A program made the translations under genes and the position numbers. DNA of 64,000 bases from Tullyiplasma multilocale ATCC 49900 (GTDB lineage Bacteria; Bacillota_I; Bacilli_A; Mycoplasmatales; Mycoplasmataceae): the NCBI RefSeq assembly GCF_000483165.1, contig NZ_AXXW01000005.1:124001-188000 (forward strand). The letters run 5' to 3'. Each line of letters opens with the position of its first letter. Positions within the stretch are counted from its first letter, which is position 1. The notes beneath the pieces are model-generated. The model ran no database searches and was not told the origin of the DNA. It saw only the letters and a list, made by a program, of their open reading frames with translations. This document shows, piece by piece, positions 1-12,036 of this stretch.

Positions 1-845
1 AAAGAATTACTTGTATTAAATTCAATAGGCTCACTGCCTGGCTTTGTTATTGCAAAAATTGTGTTAATAAGCGAAACCAAGAGTGCACTATCAATTTGCC
101 CAACCTTTACAGCTTCTGTATCTTTCAGGACTTCTTCTCAGCCATCATCAACTAATTCTTGAGCTGGTCTATCCTCAAAGTATTTAATCACATCAATCTC
201 GTCTATTGTTTTGTTAATTGTTGATTTTATCTCAGGATTATTAGACATGAAATCAATCACTTTACCCATAGCTTCTTTTGTGTTTTCATCTAGTAAGTTT
301 ATATTTCCTGAAAGTCCAGGTATCATGCTATTTAATATATCAGTTGTTAAAGTTGGCAAAATAACCATCACACTTTTCAACATTCCCGAAAACTGTTTTG
401 AGGGAATACCTAAAATAGACTCACCCATTATGTTTTCAATAGCTCCAGAGCCATCACCAAGAGAGCCACTCAAGTCTACCCCTTCAATTTCAGTATCACT
501 TAAATTTAGTGCCTCACCGAAATAATTTTTATTAAGCATGCTTAAATCCGAATTAGATTCAACATTATAATCATTAGCGTCAAGTTCTATACCCATACCC
601 TTAAATGTATCGAAGGCATTTAATTCACCTAAATAATTATTTAAAGAGCTTAAATCATATTTATTTTGATCTGCCATAATGATTTGCTTTGCAATACTAG
701 CTGCTGAACCTTCAAGGTTATTTTGTGAATTGCTAAATTTCATTTTATCGTTATCTGCCTTTGCAGTATCAGAACAAGCCACTACCATGGCAGCTGATGA
801 AGCGGTAATTGAGATCGCTCCTAAAATCGTTAATAATTTTTTCAT
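1..845 (-). CDS. Large surface lipoprotein, paralog 1 (partial at window edge)
   Basis: Predicted secreted lipoprotein of unknown function. The N-terminus is a prolipoprotein signal (MKKLLTILGA...) with a lipobox VVACS, so Cys24 should be lipidated and the protein held on the outer face of the cell membrane. The frame stays open through a TGA at 138-140 (Trp) to base 1, so the C-terminal part lies outside the window. Residues about 36-60 (NSQNNLEGSAA...QIIMADQN) closely match the two paralogs at 942-3323 and 4245-6665. No catalytic motif is recognised. An SD-like AAGGA lies just upstream of the ATG. Confidence 0.85.
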
Positions 846-878
846 ATATCCTTCTTTCTAATATCTTTAAAAGACATT

Positions 879-927
879 AGGACTAACAGCATATGATTAA
901 TAAGACTTATGCATACGCGCTAATCCT
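879..927 (-). other. Structured stem-loop between two lipoprotein genes
   Basis: On the minus strand AGGATTAGC (919-927) pairs with GTTAGTCCT (879-887) over 9 positions, two of them G-U. Inside it GCATA/TATGC (908-912 with 889-893) can pair. There is no clear U-run after it, so it is not a textbook terminator. It lies between the stop of lipoprotein 2 and the start of lipoprotein 1. Confidence 0.35.
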
Positions 928-941
928 TATAAATTAATATT

Positions 942-3323
942 CTATTTTTTTGATATATCAGTTATTTTGAAAATTTCAAATTTTGTTTCTCTCTCATATT
1001 TAATTGTATACTTAGTTTCTTTTTTTGATTTAGCATCTATATAATTAGCAACTAGTGTTTGAGATTTTATAGCATTTGTTTTAGCAAAATTTTGGACTTG
1101 ACTAAATTCAAATCTATACATATCTTCGCTTTCAAAAAGTTCTACAAATTCATCTTTATAGTTTGTTGGTTGATCCACTTTCTTGTAAACCTTTGCAATT
1201 CCAGTTATTAATTCTTTAAGTAAATCTGGAGATGGTAAATTCTCATTGTGTTTGGGCATGAAAAATTTGTTAACTAAAAATTCCCACACTGATCCTTCGA
1301 TAGCACCTTCTTTTGAAACACCTAGAATTTCTGCTACATTTGGTAAGTCTTCAAGGATTTTAGAAATTAAATTCTTTTCACCTTCTTTACCAATTATCAT
1401 TCGCACAAGTTCTTTAATATCTTCAAATCTAATTCCATAGTTTTCCAATTGTTTCAATGTTTGATTTTCATCCACAGAAAAATCACTTGTTATATCTTTT
1501 ATAAGCTCTGTGAATCCCAAAGTTGTATAGTAGTTAGCAATTGGAAGTTTTTTACCGATGAACTTATTGATTGGAGTTGTTGCCAATGTTTGTAAATTTA
1601 GAGGTTTGTCACCAAATCACTCTTCGACTTTTTCTCGTCCATTTGGAATTAAATCGATTAATGTATCAAAAAGATTTACCCCTGCAATTTCGATATTCAT
1701 GTCATTTTTAAGGTCACCTTTGTAGATTACATTATAAGGATCCTTAATTATTTTAGGCAGTATATTGAAAACAATTCCACCCATAAATCAAAATCCAGCT
1801 TTAAGCATGCTTTCAACTTGTGTGATTTTTCCACCATTCCCCAATGAGAAGAATATACTTGGTATCAAGCCATAAACATTACTTGGAGTCAGAACTTTCT
1901 GTAATTTTTCTTCGGTAATTATCCCCGCTACCATTGATGGTAATTGGTCCTTAATTTTGTCATAAATCATAGATACAAACTCTGGAGTTACATATTTTTC
2001 AATGATTGGCAATAACATATCTGCCACGGCACCACCATTTCCTTTTTCAGAAGTAACCGCACTAATGTTTTTAGGTTCTACAAAAACCGGGAACATGATG
2101 TTGATGAATTTTTGTAATTTGTATCCATTAGGATCTCCCTCACCAATATTACCTAAATAGTATTTTATAGAAGATAACAAGTACTTAATGTTTAAGTTTC
2201 CATTTTCAAACTTATCAGCAACCTTAACTTCTGTTGCTGTCTCAAATACCTGGTTTACATATTCGTTGTTTGTTTGCTTATCTGAAAATAAGTGTTTACT
2301 ATCTTTTGGTTCAATCACTTTCCCATCATCAAATAATGAAAGTTTTAATTGTAGTAATTGCACCATTCTAATAATCTCGGTTGCGATATCAACAATTTTT
2401 TCAGCATTCTCTGTTAATGAATATTCTTTAATAATAACTTGATTGCTTTGAACCTCTTTATTAACTATTAAGTCTAAGACCTGACCAAAACCCTTTCCAA
2501 GGTTTTGTGATATTGAAGCATCATCATTATAATCGAAAGCTTTGAATTTTTCATAATTCATTATTTTTCCAATACTATTAACTAACGCTGAGTACATTGC
2601 TGTATCAATGTTTTTAACCGATAATTCTCCAAGATATTTTGTAACATCCATCCCATCAATAGTTTCTTCAATCGTTTGTGTTACTTTTGGGTTTTTTAAA
2701 ATTAGTTCTATAGCTAAAGATATCACATCAACTGGAATTCCAGCAATGTCTTTTAACTCTGGTATTTGAACAACAGAACCAAGTGACCCCAATAATGTTG
2801 TAAGCATTTGAGTTGATAGCGTTGGAGCAATGCTCATAACCATAGTTAAAGTGTTTGATATTTTATCTCCATCAATTCCCAAAATTTCTTCTGGCAACAT
2901 TTCAGATATCGCACCCTTGCCATTCCCTAGTCTTCCATTAACTTTTAAATTATCAGATAGAGTTGCATCATTTAGACTTACTCCCGTCCCAAAATATCTA
3001 TTAGTTAATTCTCCAACCACTGAACCTTGTTCCAGACCTCTATCATTTTGTTCAAAATCAATTCCTAGGTTTTTTAAAGTTTGTTCAGCAGATTTTCCAT
3101 CCAATGTATTATTAATTGCACCAAGACTGAAATTATTTTGATCAGCCATGATTATTTGTTTTGTCAATATGGCAGCAGATCCTTGTAAATTATTTAGTGA
3201 ATTGTTAAATTCACGATTATCTTGTTCTTCGTTTGTTGTAGTTTTATTACTACATGCTACAACAGTAGCAGCTGAAGAAGCTGATAATGAAATTGCACCT
3301 AAAAGTGCTAACATTTTTCTCAT
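942..3323 (-). CDS. Large surface lipoprotein, paralog 2
   Basis: Predicted surface lipoprotein of 793 residues, function unknown. Signal peptide and lipobox MRKMLALLGA...VVACS place the lipidated Cys at residue 24. One reading frame runs through TGA-Trp codons at 1788-1790 and 1617-1619. With the standard code it would look like two genes. The body is rich in I/L/D/N without membrane helices after the signal. The C-terminal third (GEKNLISKILEDLPN..., then LVNKFF.P.HN..LPSPDLLKEL) is almost the same as in paralog 3. It belongs to a tandem family in this locus. Confidence 0.88.
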
Positions 3324-3362
3324 AATATATCTCTCTTTTCTTTTTTAAATACTAAAAAATAT

Positions 3363-3380
3363 AAGACTTACTTTAGTCTT
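3363..3380 (-). terminator. Terminator of the 240-residue membrane protein gene
   Basis: Minus-strand hairpin AAGACT-AAAGTA-AGTCTT followed by a T-rich tract. It starts at the stop codon of the gene at 3379-4101. Confidence 0.6.
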
Positions 3381-4101
3381 AAAAAAGAAATTGAGTTGGT
3401 GGTGTTTGTTCCTTTTTGGAACTTATTAGTTGTTTTGTTTCAATCGATGTAATTTTATTAACAATTTCATCATTTGCTTTAGCGATTGTTAAAAATACTC
3501 CGTGTAAGAAAGAGATAAGATTTTTTAAAGTTCTACGGAATGATTCAATAGTTAATTTAATGAATCTAATGCGTTTAAAACTTCACTTAGTAAATCCAGT
3601 GAAATCATATTTAATAACAGTTTTTTTGCTTGCAGCATAAGCAAAAGATGCTAAAAACACAAAGAATATCATCAATAATGATGTTCCTGTTAATCCCAAG
3701 TGAATGATGTAAAGTTCATATAAAGAAGTATTATTATATTCTAAGAAATTCACAACATTTCACGGAACATTACCCATACCATCAATCATTCTAACAGATA
3801 GAAAAAGTTGTACTCCAAGTTGTAATAAGAAAACAGCAATACCCACTGTAGATACCTTATCAATTTTTATATAAGCTGATGTTTTGTAATTATTGCGTTT
3901 AATTTTAGAGAAAGACTCTAAAACGTATTTAAGGATTGAGAACGAGTATGCTAAAGATACGAAGAAAAGTGTGACACTTATAAAAATCATGTATTTAAAA
4001 TCGCGGAAATCCATAAGCATAGGAAAAAAAGCTAACAGAGCAATTACCCCAATAACAATTAAATATAAACTAGATATTCCTTTGATATATTTCTTTTCCA
4101 T
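3379..4101 (-). CDS. Four-helix membrane protein with TPP tail
   Basis: Membrane protein of 240 residues, family not recognised. Hydrophobic segments lie near residues 10-32, 36-58, 85-105 and 135-160. A basic stretch KRNNYK sits between helices 2 and 3, and a long charged cytoplasmic tail ends in QTPPTQFLF. The frame crosses TGA-Trp codons at 3760-3762 and 3583-3585. SD AAAGGAAT precedes the ATG. The same plan (KRNN(Y/F)K, (L/Y)LSV after helix 3, charged tail ending TPP plus a short hydrophobic end) recurs in the gene at 12037-12762, so the two are paralogs. It sits between two lipoprotein genes. Function unknown. Confidence 0.75.
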
Positions 4102-4210
4102 AATTTATTCCTTTTACTTATTCTACTATTTTAAATACAAAAAGGTAGAATATTTTAAGTTTTTAACTTTACCTTTTTAAGTCCTTAATAATGAAATGCC
4201 TATAAATAAA

Positions 4211-4239
4211 AAATAAAAAACACACTATGAAAGTGTGTT
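4211..4239 (-). terminator. Terminator after lipoprotein 3
   Basis: Minus-strand stem AACACACT/AGTGTGTT with a short loop, then a T-rich tract. It lies just after the lipoprotein stop codon. Confidence 0.75.
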
Positions 4240-4244
4240 AATTA

Positions 4245-6665
4245 TTAAACTTCTTTTGTAATTTCAACTAATTTGAATACCGCAAATTTAGTTTCGCGTT
4301 CATATTTAAATGTGTAATTTTGCACTTGTCCATTTTCATCTGTATAAGCAGTTTTTAATGTTTGTCCTTTAATAGCTACATCATCAAATTTTACAGGATT
4401 GCTGAAATTAAATTCAAATGCATTATCATTATCAAATAGCTCAACAAAATCGTCTTTAAAATCAGTTGGTTGATCTATTTTTTTATAGATTCTCGCAACC
4501 GCAGTTAATAACTCCTTCAATAAATCAGGTGAAGGTAGTTCAGAATTATGGTTAGGTTGGAAGAATTTATTTACCAACAATTCTCAGACAGAACCAGATT
4601 GTGCAACACCATCTTTAATTCCTAAGTGTTCTACTAGATTAGGTAAATCTTCTAATATTTTAGATATTAGATTTTTCTCACCATTTTCACCAATAATTAC
4701 TTTAACTAAACTTAGAATATCTGTAAATCTTATTGAATAGTTTTCTAGTTTGGCATAAGTAGCATTTTCATCAATATCAAAATCTTTAGAAATGTCATTT
4801 ATAAGTTCTGTAATACTCAATGAAGTGTAGTAACTAGCAATAGAAGGTTTTGATCCTATAAATTTATCTAGTGGTGTATTTGCCAATGTAATTAAATTTA
4901 ATGGTTTATCCCCAAAAATTTCATCCACTTTTTCTTTTCCATTAGGTATTAGACCAATAATCGTTTCATACAAGTCAATTCCCAATCCAAGGGCACTAAT
5001 TCCGATATAAGATTCTTTCTTAAAGTCTCCACTATAAATACTTTCAAATGTATTTTTAATCAATTTCGGCATTGTTCCTCAAGCTAAATCAAGAACAAAA
5101 CCTAGACCTGTGATAGATTTAGCAAATGGTTTTAATGTTGGAGCTTCTCCACCATTACCAAGAGCATAAACGAAACTCCCAATCAACGTTAATAAGTTAT
5201 CTCCAGTGATTGTCTTTTTAAAGTTAGCTTCAGATATTAAAGATTTAGCAGCATCTGGTAATAGACCATATATTAAATTAATAACAGTCTCTCCACCACT
5301 ATCTATAACAGAATATAATAATCCTCCAATAGCATTCATGATTCCAGATGTATGGAAGTCCATTGTTTTTAAATCACCGATGTTTTTAGGTTTAACAGTT
5401 AATGGTATTAAAATGTTTATAAATTTTTGTAATCCATATCCTTTAGGATCAGCTTTTTCACTATCTGAAATATTTCCCAAATAGTATTTTATTGAAGAAA
5501 GTAAGTATTTGAAGTTTATATTACCAGAAGAGAATTCAGTTCCAATAGTAGCGCTGTCATCTTCAACTTTAAAAACCTTAGAGATGTAATCAGTATTTTT
5601 TAAATCTTTAGAAAATAAGTTTTCCCTTGTTTTAGGTGTTTCACCCTCTTTATAGACTTCTTTAGAATCGTCAAATAGAGATAATTTAAATTGGAATAAA
5701 GTTATAGCTCTCATGAATTGTGCTAATATTGCAGAATAATAATCAATATCGTCAACTAGTGAAAAATTCTCAATAACAGAATTAACTTCAGAATTACTTG
5801 CTTCATCACCACCATTTAAGATGCCACTAAGGATTCCACCAAGTGATGCCATCGCATTAGTTTCAATATCATCATTTGTAGCATAATCTAAAGGTTCATA
5901 ATCAGGATTCATAATCATTGTAATCCCATTTGTTAATGCAATTGTCAAGGCACTATCGATGTTTTTGATTGACACATCAGCAGCATATTCTAAAATATCC
6001 ATTTCTGTTATTATCTTTTCAAGTTTTTCTAAAACTTTGTCGTTCTTTAGCATTAATTCCAATGCCAAACTTATTATTTCAGTAGGAATTCCAGCAATAT
6101 CTTTTAATTCGGGTAGATCAATAATTGACCCAAGTGCACCCAATAAAGTATTTAACATTCCAGTAGATATAGTAGGAATAATAGTCATTATCATAGATAA
6201 CATTTGAGATAACTCATCACCAGACATCCCTAAAACATCATCAGGAAGAATTTGTGATATTGAACCCTTACCATTACCTAATTTACCATCTAAATTAATC
6301 CCATTAACATTAACTTCTTCAAGATCAATTCCTGAACCAAAATATCTATTTGTTAAATCTTCTAAAATAGCTCCTTCTTCTAAACCACGATCATTAGATT
6401 CAAAAGTCATCCCCATTTGTTCTAAAACACTTTGGGCTGATTTACCACTTAAAGTATTATTAATTGAATTTAAACTGAAACCATTTTGGTCAGCAATAAT
6501 CATTTGTTTTGCTAAAGCAGCAGCAGACCCTTGTAAGTTATTTTGTGAATTATTAAATTCTCTTTGATCAGTTTCTTGACTTGTTTCATTTGAACAAGCA
6601 ACAACAGTTGCAGCTGATGATGCAGTAAGAGCAACGGCTCCTAATAATGCCAACATTTTTTTCAT
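4245..6665 (-). CDS. Large surface lipoprotein, paralog 3
   Basis: Predicted surface lipoprotein of 806 residues. MKKMLALLGA...VVACS gives a lipidated Cys24. TGA-Trp codons at 5079-5081 and 4584-4586 lie within the single frame. Long stretches match paralog 2: QREFNNS.NNLQGSAA near the N-terminus, LGNGKG.IS..LP(D/E), an SSIKYYLGNI segment, and the GEKNLISKILEDLPNL and SPDLLKEL motifs near the C-terminus. The three copies in 6.7 kb indicate tandem duplication followed by divergence. No enzymatic motif was seen. An adhesion or surface-variation role is possible but is inference only. Confidence 0.88.
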
Positions 6666-6783
6666 AATAAATCCCCTTCATTAATAACATTCTTTCTATA
6701 ATTATATATTGAATAAACAATTAAAACATAAATTGATAGTCTAAAAATGATACAAATCAACATTGGAAATCTTTTTATTGAAA

Positions 6784-6807
6784 TAAAAAAATCAACCCGA
6801 AGGTTGA
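6784..6807 (-). terminator. Terminator of the rplM-rpsI operon
   Basis: Minus-strand stem TCAACC-TTCG-GGTTGA followed by a run of T. It lies just past the rpsI stop. Confidence 0.8.
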
Positions 6808-6819
6808 AGTTTTGTTTGA

Positions 6820-7218
6820 TTAACGTTTTGAGAACTGAGGTGCTCTACGTGCTCCACGTAATCCGTATTTTTTACGTTCTTTGATACGTGCATCACGAGT
6901 TAATAATCCAGCTGCTCTTAAAGATTTTCTGTAGTCTTCACTTGCTTCTAATAAAGCTCTAGCAATCCCTAAACGAGTTGCTCCAGCTTGACCAGTGAAT
7001 CCTCCACCTTTAACTGTAACTGTAATATCGAAATCAGTTTTTGTTCCTGTTGCTTCTAATGGTTGTTCTAGATCTTGAACTAATGTTGCGTATGGAAAGA
7101 ACTCTAAAGCTGCTTGCCCGTTTACTGTGATTGACCCTTTACCAGGTGTTAAGATAACTTGAGCTACTGAAGATTTTCTTCTTCCAGTTCCTCTATAAAT
7201 AACTTTTGTGTTTGCCAT
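6820..7218 (-). CDS. rpsI: 30S ribosomal protein S9
   Basis: S9 of the small subunit head, 132 residues, usual length. It starts [10 protein letters not shown] and ends in the conserved basic tail [14 protein letters not shown], whose last residues reach the P-site tRNA in known ribosomes. Its ATG overlaps the rplM stop by one base (TAATG), so the two are translationally coupled. This is the usual rplM-rpsI order. Confidence 0.97.
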   Translation of the reverse strand: MANTKVIYRGTGRRKSSVAQVILTPGKGSITVNGQAALEFFPYATLVQDLEQPLEATGTKTDFDITVTVKGGGFTGQAGATRLGIARALLEASEDYRKSLRAAGLLTRDARIKERKKYGLRGARRAPQFSKR

Positions 7219-7673
7219 TATTTAGTTTCTCCTTTTTTAGTATTAATTGTTAATACTTCTGGTTTTTGAGCTGCGTAAGGGTGGTTTTCCCCTACGAAAA
7301 CGTGTAAGGCACGGAATTGGTTTCCACCTTGTACGTTTTTCGGTAACATTAATTTAATTGATCTTTCAAGAATTTTTCTTGCGTCTAATTCTCTTTGAAC
7401 TGCAACAGTTCTTCTTCTCAATCCACCTGGGTGCATTGAGTGGTGGTAGTAGTTTTTGTCTGATTCTTTTTTACCAGTGAAAACTACTTTCTCTGCGTTA
7501 ATAATAATAACGTGATCTCCGTTATTGATGTGAGGAGTGAAAGAAGGTTTATGTTTCCCTCTTAATACCATAGCTACTTGTGTAGATAGTCTCCCTACTG
7601 TTTGTCCAGCAGCATCAACGATAAATCATTTTTTATCGATGTCTTTTGCTGAAATAAGTGTTGTTTGGTTCAT
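7218..7673 (-). CDS. rplM: 50S ribosomal protein L13
   Basis: L13, an early-assembly protein of the large subunit, 151 residues. The start at 7673 ([16 protein letters not shown]) is chosen because it restores the normal N-terminus and follows an AAGGAG SD. The first Trp is a TGA codon, which hides this N-terminus under the standard code. Conserved GRLST, HMHPGG and RALHVFVG-type segments are visible. It is co-transcribed with rpsI from the promoter at 7727-7755. Confidence 0.95.
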
Positions 7674-7720
7674 GTGCTTTTTTCTCCTTATGACCTGTCC
7701 GGGGTTAAAGTGTAGTAAGC
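7674..7720 (-). promoter_or_regulatory. Candidate L13 leader
   Basis: The roughly 47-nt untranslated leader of rplM contains CTTA...TAAG outer and ACC...GGT inner complementarity around a GC-rich CCCCGGACAGG core, then the SD. Low-GC Gram-positive bacteria have an autoregulatory L13 leader motif. Membership is inferred from position and structure, not shown. Confidence 0.35.
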
Positions 7721-7726
7721 GTTATT

Positions 7727-7755
7727 ATTATAATTAATTATTAGTCATATATCAA
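7727..7755 (-). promoter_or_regulatory. Promoter of rplM-rpsI
   Basis: Minus-strand TTGATA (7750-7755), 17-nt spacer, TATAAT (7727-7732): a near-perfect sigma-A type promoter about 55 nt before the rplM start. Confidence 0.8.
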
Positions 7756-7766
7756 CAACTTAGCAA

Positions 7767-7790
7767 TAAAAAAAGTGGCTTAGCCACCTT
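7767..7790 (-). terminator. Terminator after the large FtsX-type permease
   Basis: Minus-strand stem GTGGC/GCCAC extended by an A/T arm and followed by seven T. It begins right at the permease stop codon. Confidence 0.8.
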
Positions 7791-7791
7791 T

Positions 7792-10700
7792 TTATAAGTC
7801 CCCGTCTTTTAAAGCATGAACTGCATTAAGTTTTCTAATTGAATTGAATCCAACAGCAATTGTAATTGCGTAAATTCCTACAATAGAAGCCAATACAGCA
7901 AATGGTAAGAAGATTGGGAATGCCAAAGGTAATACCAGTGATCCCACTGTATAAAGCATCCTAATAATTGAACTAAATGCTCAGAATCCGAATCCGAATC
8001 CAGTTACAAATGTAACGGCAATTACAATAAAGTACATACCTAATACATTTTTAACAATATAAGGATCACTGTATCCCAACACTTTCAATGTTGCGATAAA
8101 ACGTTTATTATCGTTAATTACCAGTGATGTAGTCAATAGAATAATTACGAATGTAATTACAATTAACAATGTGATAACCATTATTAATAACATCATTATA
8201 ACTTCTGACATTTGAGCTAAGATAGCTTGTGAAATTGCAATTGGCACAATATTGGCCATTGCCCCTTCACCAGCTCCATCATAAATACGATCATCAGTTA
8301 CAGATCCATTCATAGCCAATGGACTGTAATCCCCGTATTTTTGACTAATAGCAATCAATGATTTTAAATCCCCTACATCATCTTTATTAGAATATTTGTA
8401 GTTAAAAATTGGATTTGCATTTTTAAATATTTGTAAGATATTTTTAGCTGCAACAGCAACTTCAGTATCTTTACCATTTACATAATTATTAATAAATTCA
8501 TCATATGTTATATCATTTAAATTTTTTGGTAAATACATTGAAGTTTGTTCACCATTTAATTCAAACTCTTTATATACATCATTATTAAATTCGTTTGCTC
8601 ATTGTTTTCTAAATTGGTTATTTCACAAGTATGCTTCAACTTTGTCATAACTCAGAATCTTTTGAGCACTCTCTTCTTTAATTCAAGCTTGTGCTGTTCC
8701 ATATCCTTCATGAACTCCAACAATTGTGAATTTTGTTGGAGTTTTTTTAGTTCCCACTGTTGTTTCACCTTTTAATGAAGATCCATATAATGCTCCAGGT
8801 GTTGATCCATCAATTGATGAACCACTGAATGCTAATTTTTTACCTTGATTATTTGTAACAGAAGCTGATGTCGGTTTAAGTTGTGAAAACTGTGTAAATT
8901 TAGAATCTTTAGCAACGTTTCTTACAGTTCCAGCATCTCAACTATCCAACTCCATTGCAGTTGGCTCGCTAGTTGTTAAATCTTGTAATTCGTTTTGTAG
9001 AACTTCCAAATCAACAACATCACCGATACCAATATCCATTTTCTTAGCAATTGTTTCATTGATGATTATTGCATTTTCAGCATTTTCCATTTCATATAAT
9101 CTGCTATTTAGGATTTGGTGGTTTCCAGCTTCAGTTAGTTCAATAAAGTCAGTATTATTTTCAATACCGTAAATATTGAATCCGAAGTTAGAATTCATAT
9201 CCTTAACATTTATTTTAGTTCCTATTTGTTCTTGTTTACTATCATAAGCGATTACACCAAATGATTGATTATAAGTTTGTTCTCCGTAGTACCCTTCTTT
9301 GATGTATTGTTTTACAAAGTAAGGTGATCTTGAGTAACCAGCTTGAATAATCGCTTGATCAGATCTAAAACTGAATAGTGCAGCATATCAATTTAAATAG
9401 TAAGGAATTTTTTCTTTAATTTCCTCTGCAGAAAGTGTTGATGCTGATTTCATTGAGAATTCATCAACTTCATTTTGATTAGTATTTCAATCATTGTCAA
9501 TAATTCTAAATTGACCAAGTGCTTTATTTTCACCATCACTAAATTGGAAAGGTTTATATTCATTTACCCTCAATGCTGATAAGTATTCATTGAATCCCTC
9601 TTCATTTTTAATGAAGTCTTCATAAGCTTTATTAGCAAATTTTGAATCAGAGTTGAATGACTCTATTTTCTCTTTATGAGTATTTTTCATAGGATCTATA
9701 TCTTCACCATAATAAGTGTTTGTAATAGATAGACCAATTGAATTTACATACTTAGTATAGAATTGTTGCAATATTTTAAATTGGAAACGATAAATATCAT
9801 CTTCAGTCGGATTATTAATACCGGGCACTGAATTAGATTTTAAAATTTTAGCCAACTCTACTATATCGGGTCATTGTTGACCTAGGATTTTTCACCCAAA
9901 TGCATCTCCAGGCATTCCGATGTCGGCTAGATATCTAAAGTAGGCATCTGTAATAACAACATTGTAACCATTAAGCATTTTTAAGTTACTTAACATCATT
10001 TCAATAGATGTCATTTCTCCATCACCAGCTGCTGAATTCAACAGCATTGAATAGTACTCATTCTTCATAGTCCCATTATAATAATCTTTGATAATGTAAT
10101 CCATATCATAATTACCATTTTCATCTAGAGGTAAACCCGTAACAGATTTCATTACATCAGAATAATTATATACATCATTTATACCAACCTCTTTATTTCA
10201 AGCTTCAACATCACCGTTGTAAGTTTTTAAGAAAGTATATGGGTTATTATAAGTTGGTTCAGCATACTCAACCACTTGTTTATATTTAATTCCCTTGTAT
10301 GATGCAGTTTTATTCCTTGTAAGAATGTCAGGAGCCGCAAATGCAACAGTTAAACTGACTGTAGCTAGTAATACAACTAAACCAACACCAAACATTTTTC
10401 CAGATGCATCAACAAATAAGGCTGTTCTCATTTTTGATCTGAATGAATCTCTGATGTTCATTTTTTTGATCATCATACCAAATTTAGAAATCTTTTTACC
10501 CTTGTTTGCTTGAATTAAATCAAGAGCAGAATCCTTTAAAATTGCATATGCAATTCAGAATGAAATCCCTGTCAAAATAATTCACATCAATAGAACAGCC
10601 ATTCCAAATCCGAAAATATCAAATGTTCATTCTTGGAAATCCATTGAGAAGTAAGATGAGAAAATACTAATTAACTCTATTTGAACTGATTGAGCAATTA

Positions 10701-12009
10701 AGAATCCCAATATTCCCCCAACAATTGCTGTAAAGAATGGTGTCATAACATAACCCAGAACAAGTTTACGTTTTCTGTATCCAAGTGCTTTCATAGTCCC
10801 GATTTGACCACGAGTTTTTTCAATTTGTTTGCGAGTAATTAAACCCATTGTATATAAACAAACAACCAACACGATTACGGCAATAACTGTAGCGGCGATA
10901 TTGTACATTAAAAGAGTTTTTTCAATGGATTGAGTTCTCCCGCTGTATCTATATGCAGAATCTGTACCTGCATATATAAAAACGTTGTCTGTATTCTGTT
11001 TACCAATTAATTGTTTAAATCTACTATTCATTTCATCAATCATAGATGAAGTTAATTTAATATCTTTTTTAGTCTTGATTGAATAGAAAGATTCTAATTC
11101 ATTATTTGATGAAACAACTAAATCAGCACTAGAAGCATCATATAAATAAAGGCCTTTGCGACTATTCTCATCTTTTTTCAAACCAAAAGTTTCAGGACTT
11201 ACATAAATTAATCCTTCTCTTGTTTTATTTGGTAAAGGCGAAGATGCATTGATAATCGGCATCATAAAGTCAGCTGAGTTTCCATAACCAACTACTTGGT
11301 ATCAATTATAGTTTCTATATGCTGTCTGATATAAACCATTTTCCTTATTCAAACCTTCTTCAGTCATTTTTTGAATATCGGCATATTGAATATCAGATGT
11401 GTTGTCATTTTTCTTAGAATTAACAAACATTTCGTTTCCCAATGTGTCTTTTTGTAAACGAATAATTGATCCAATTTCAATATTATTTTCCTTAGCAAAT
11501 GTTGGATCTAATACAACATCACGAGATGTTTCAATATCTCTTCCTTTACTAATCACTAATTGATCGACAGGGGTATTCCCTTTTGTTGTAAATTTAGCAA
11601 TTGCTTTCAAAGTCATCTCTTGATTGTTGTTGAATACTTGTGTAAATTCACGAGCTTCAGTTCTTGATCAATCAAATTGCAAGTCACTACTTTCGTTAAA
11701 GTATTGTTCTTGTAAATTGTAGACTCAGTGTTGTTGCGCCTCAACGACGTTTGTGGGCACATTAGTATTTCCAGAATCTCCAGTTGTAACGTTTTCAAAC
11801 GGGTCTAATTGTAAAACAATATTATGCTGGTTTGAATTAGCTATTAATTTGTCGTGGTTCTCGATAACTCTTGTAGAAATAGCTGTTGTAATTGAAATAA
11901 TCAAAGCTAAAAGTGTAACTAACATTGTTAGTCCAAATAATTGTGCTTTATTATTAAAAGTATTTCTAAATGAGTTTTTCAAGATAAGTCTTCAACTTGA
12001 ATTTTTCAT
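7792..12009 (-). CDS. Giant ABC-type permease with two FtsX-like domains
   Basis: Membrane protein of 1405 residues. The reading frame is continuous across many TGA-Trp codons. Start 12009 follows a strong AAGGAGG SD. Layout: one helix near residues 20-45, a large extracytoplasmic domain, and a FtsX-type core near 360-460 whose loop contains R.QIGTMKALGYRKRK. A second single helix follows near 520-545 (after RDSFRSKMRTALF), then another large outer domain, and a second FtsX core near 1260-1390 with the loop NKRFIATLKVLGYSDPYI. This MacB/LolC-like plan suggests transport of lipids or peptides, or mechanotransmission, driven by a separate ATPase. No ATPase lies next to it. The substrate is unknown. 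Confidence 0.85.
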
Positions 12010-12036
12010 TTTTTTCCTCCTTATATATATTTATTT

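Noticed and set aside
942-6665. Lipoproteins as five or more separate genes or pseudogenes
   Set aside because: All breaks are in-frame TGA codons, read as Trp in this organism; the joined frames align along their length with each other.
11613-11798. Small separate minus-strand gene
   Set aside because: Out of frame with and inside the large permease; no SD.
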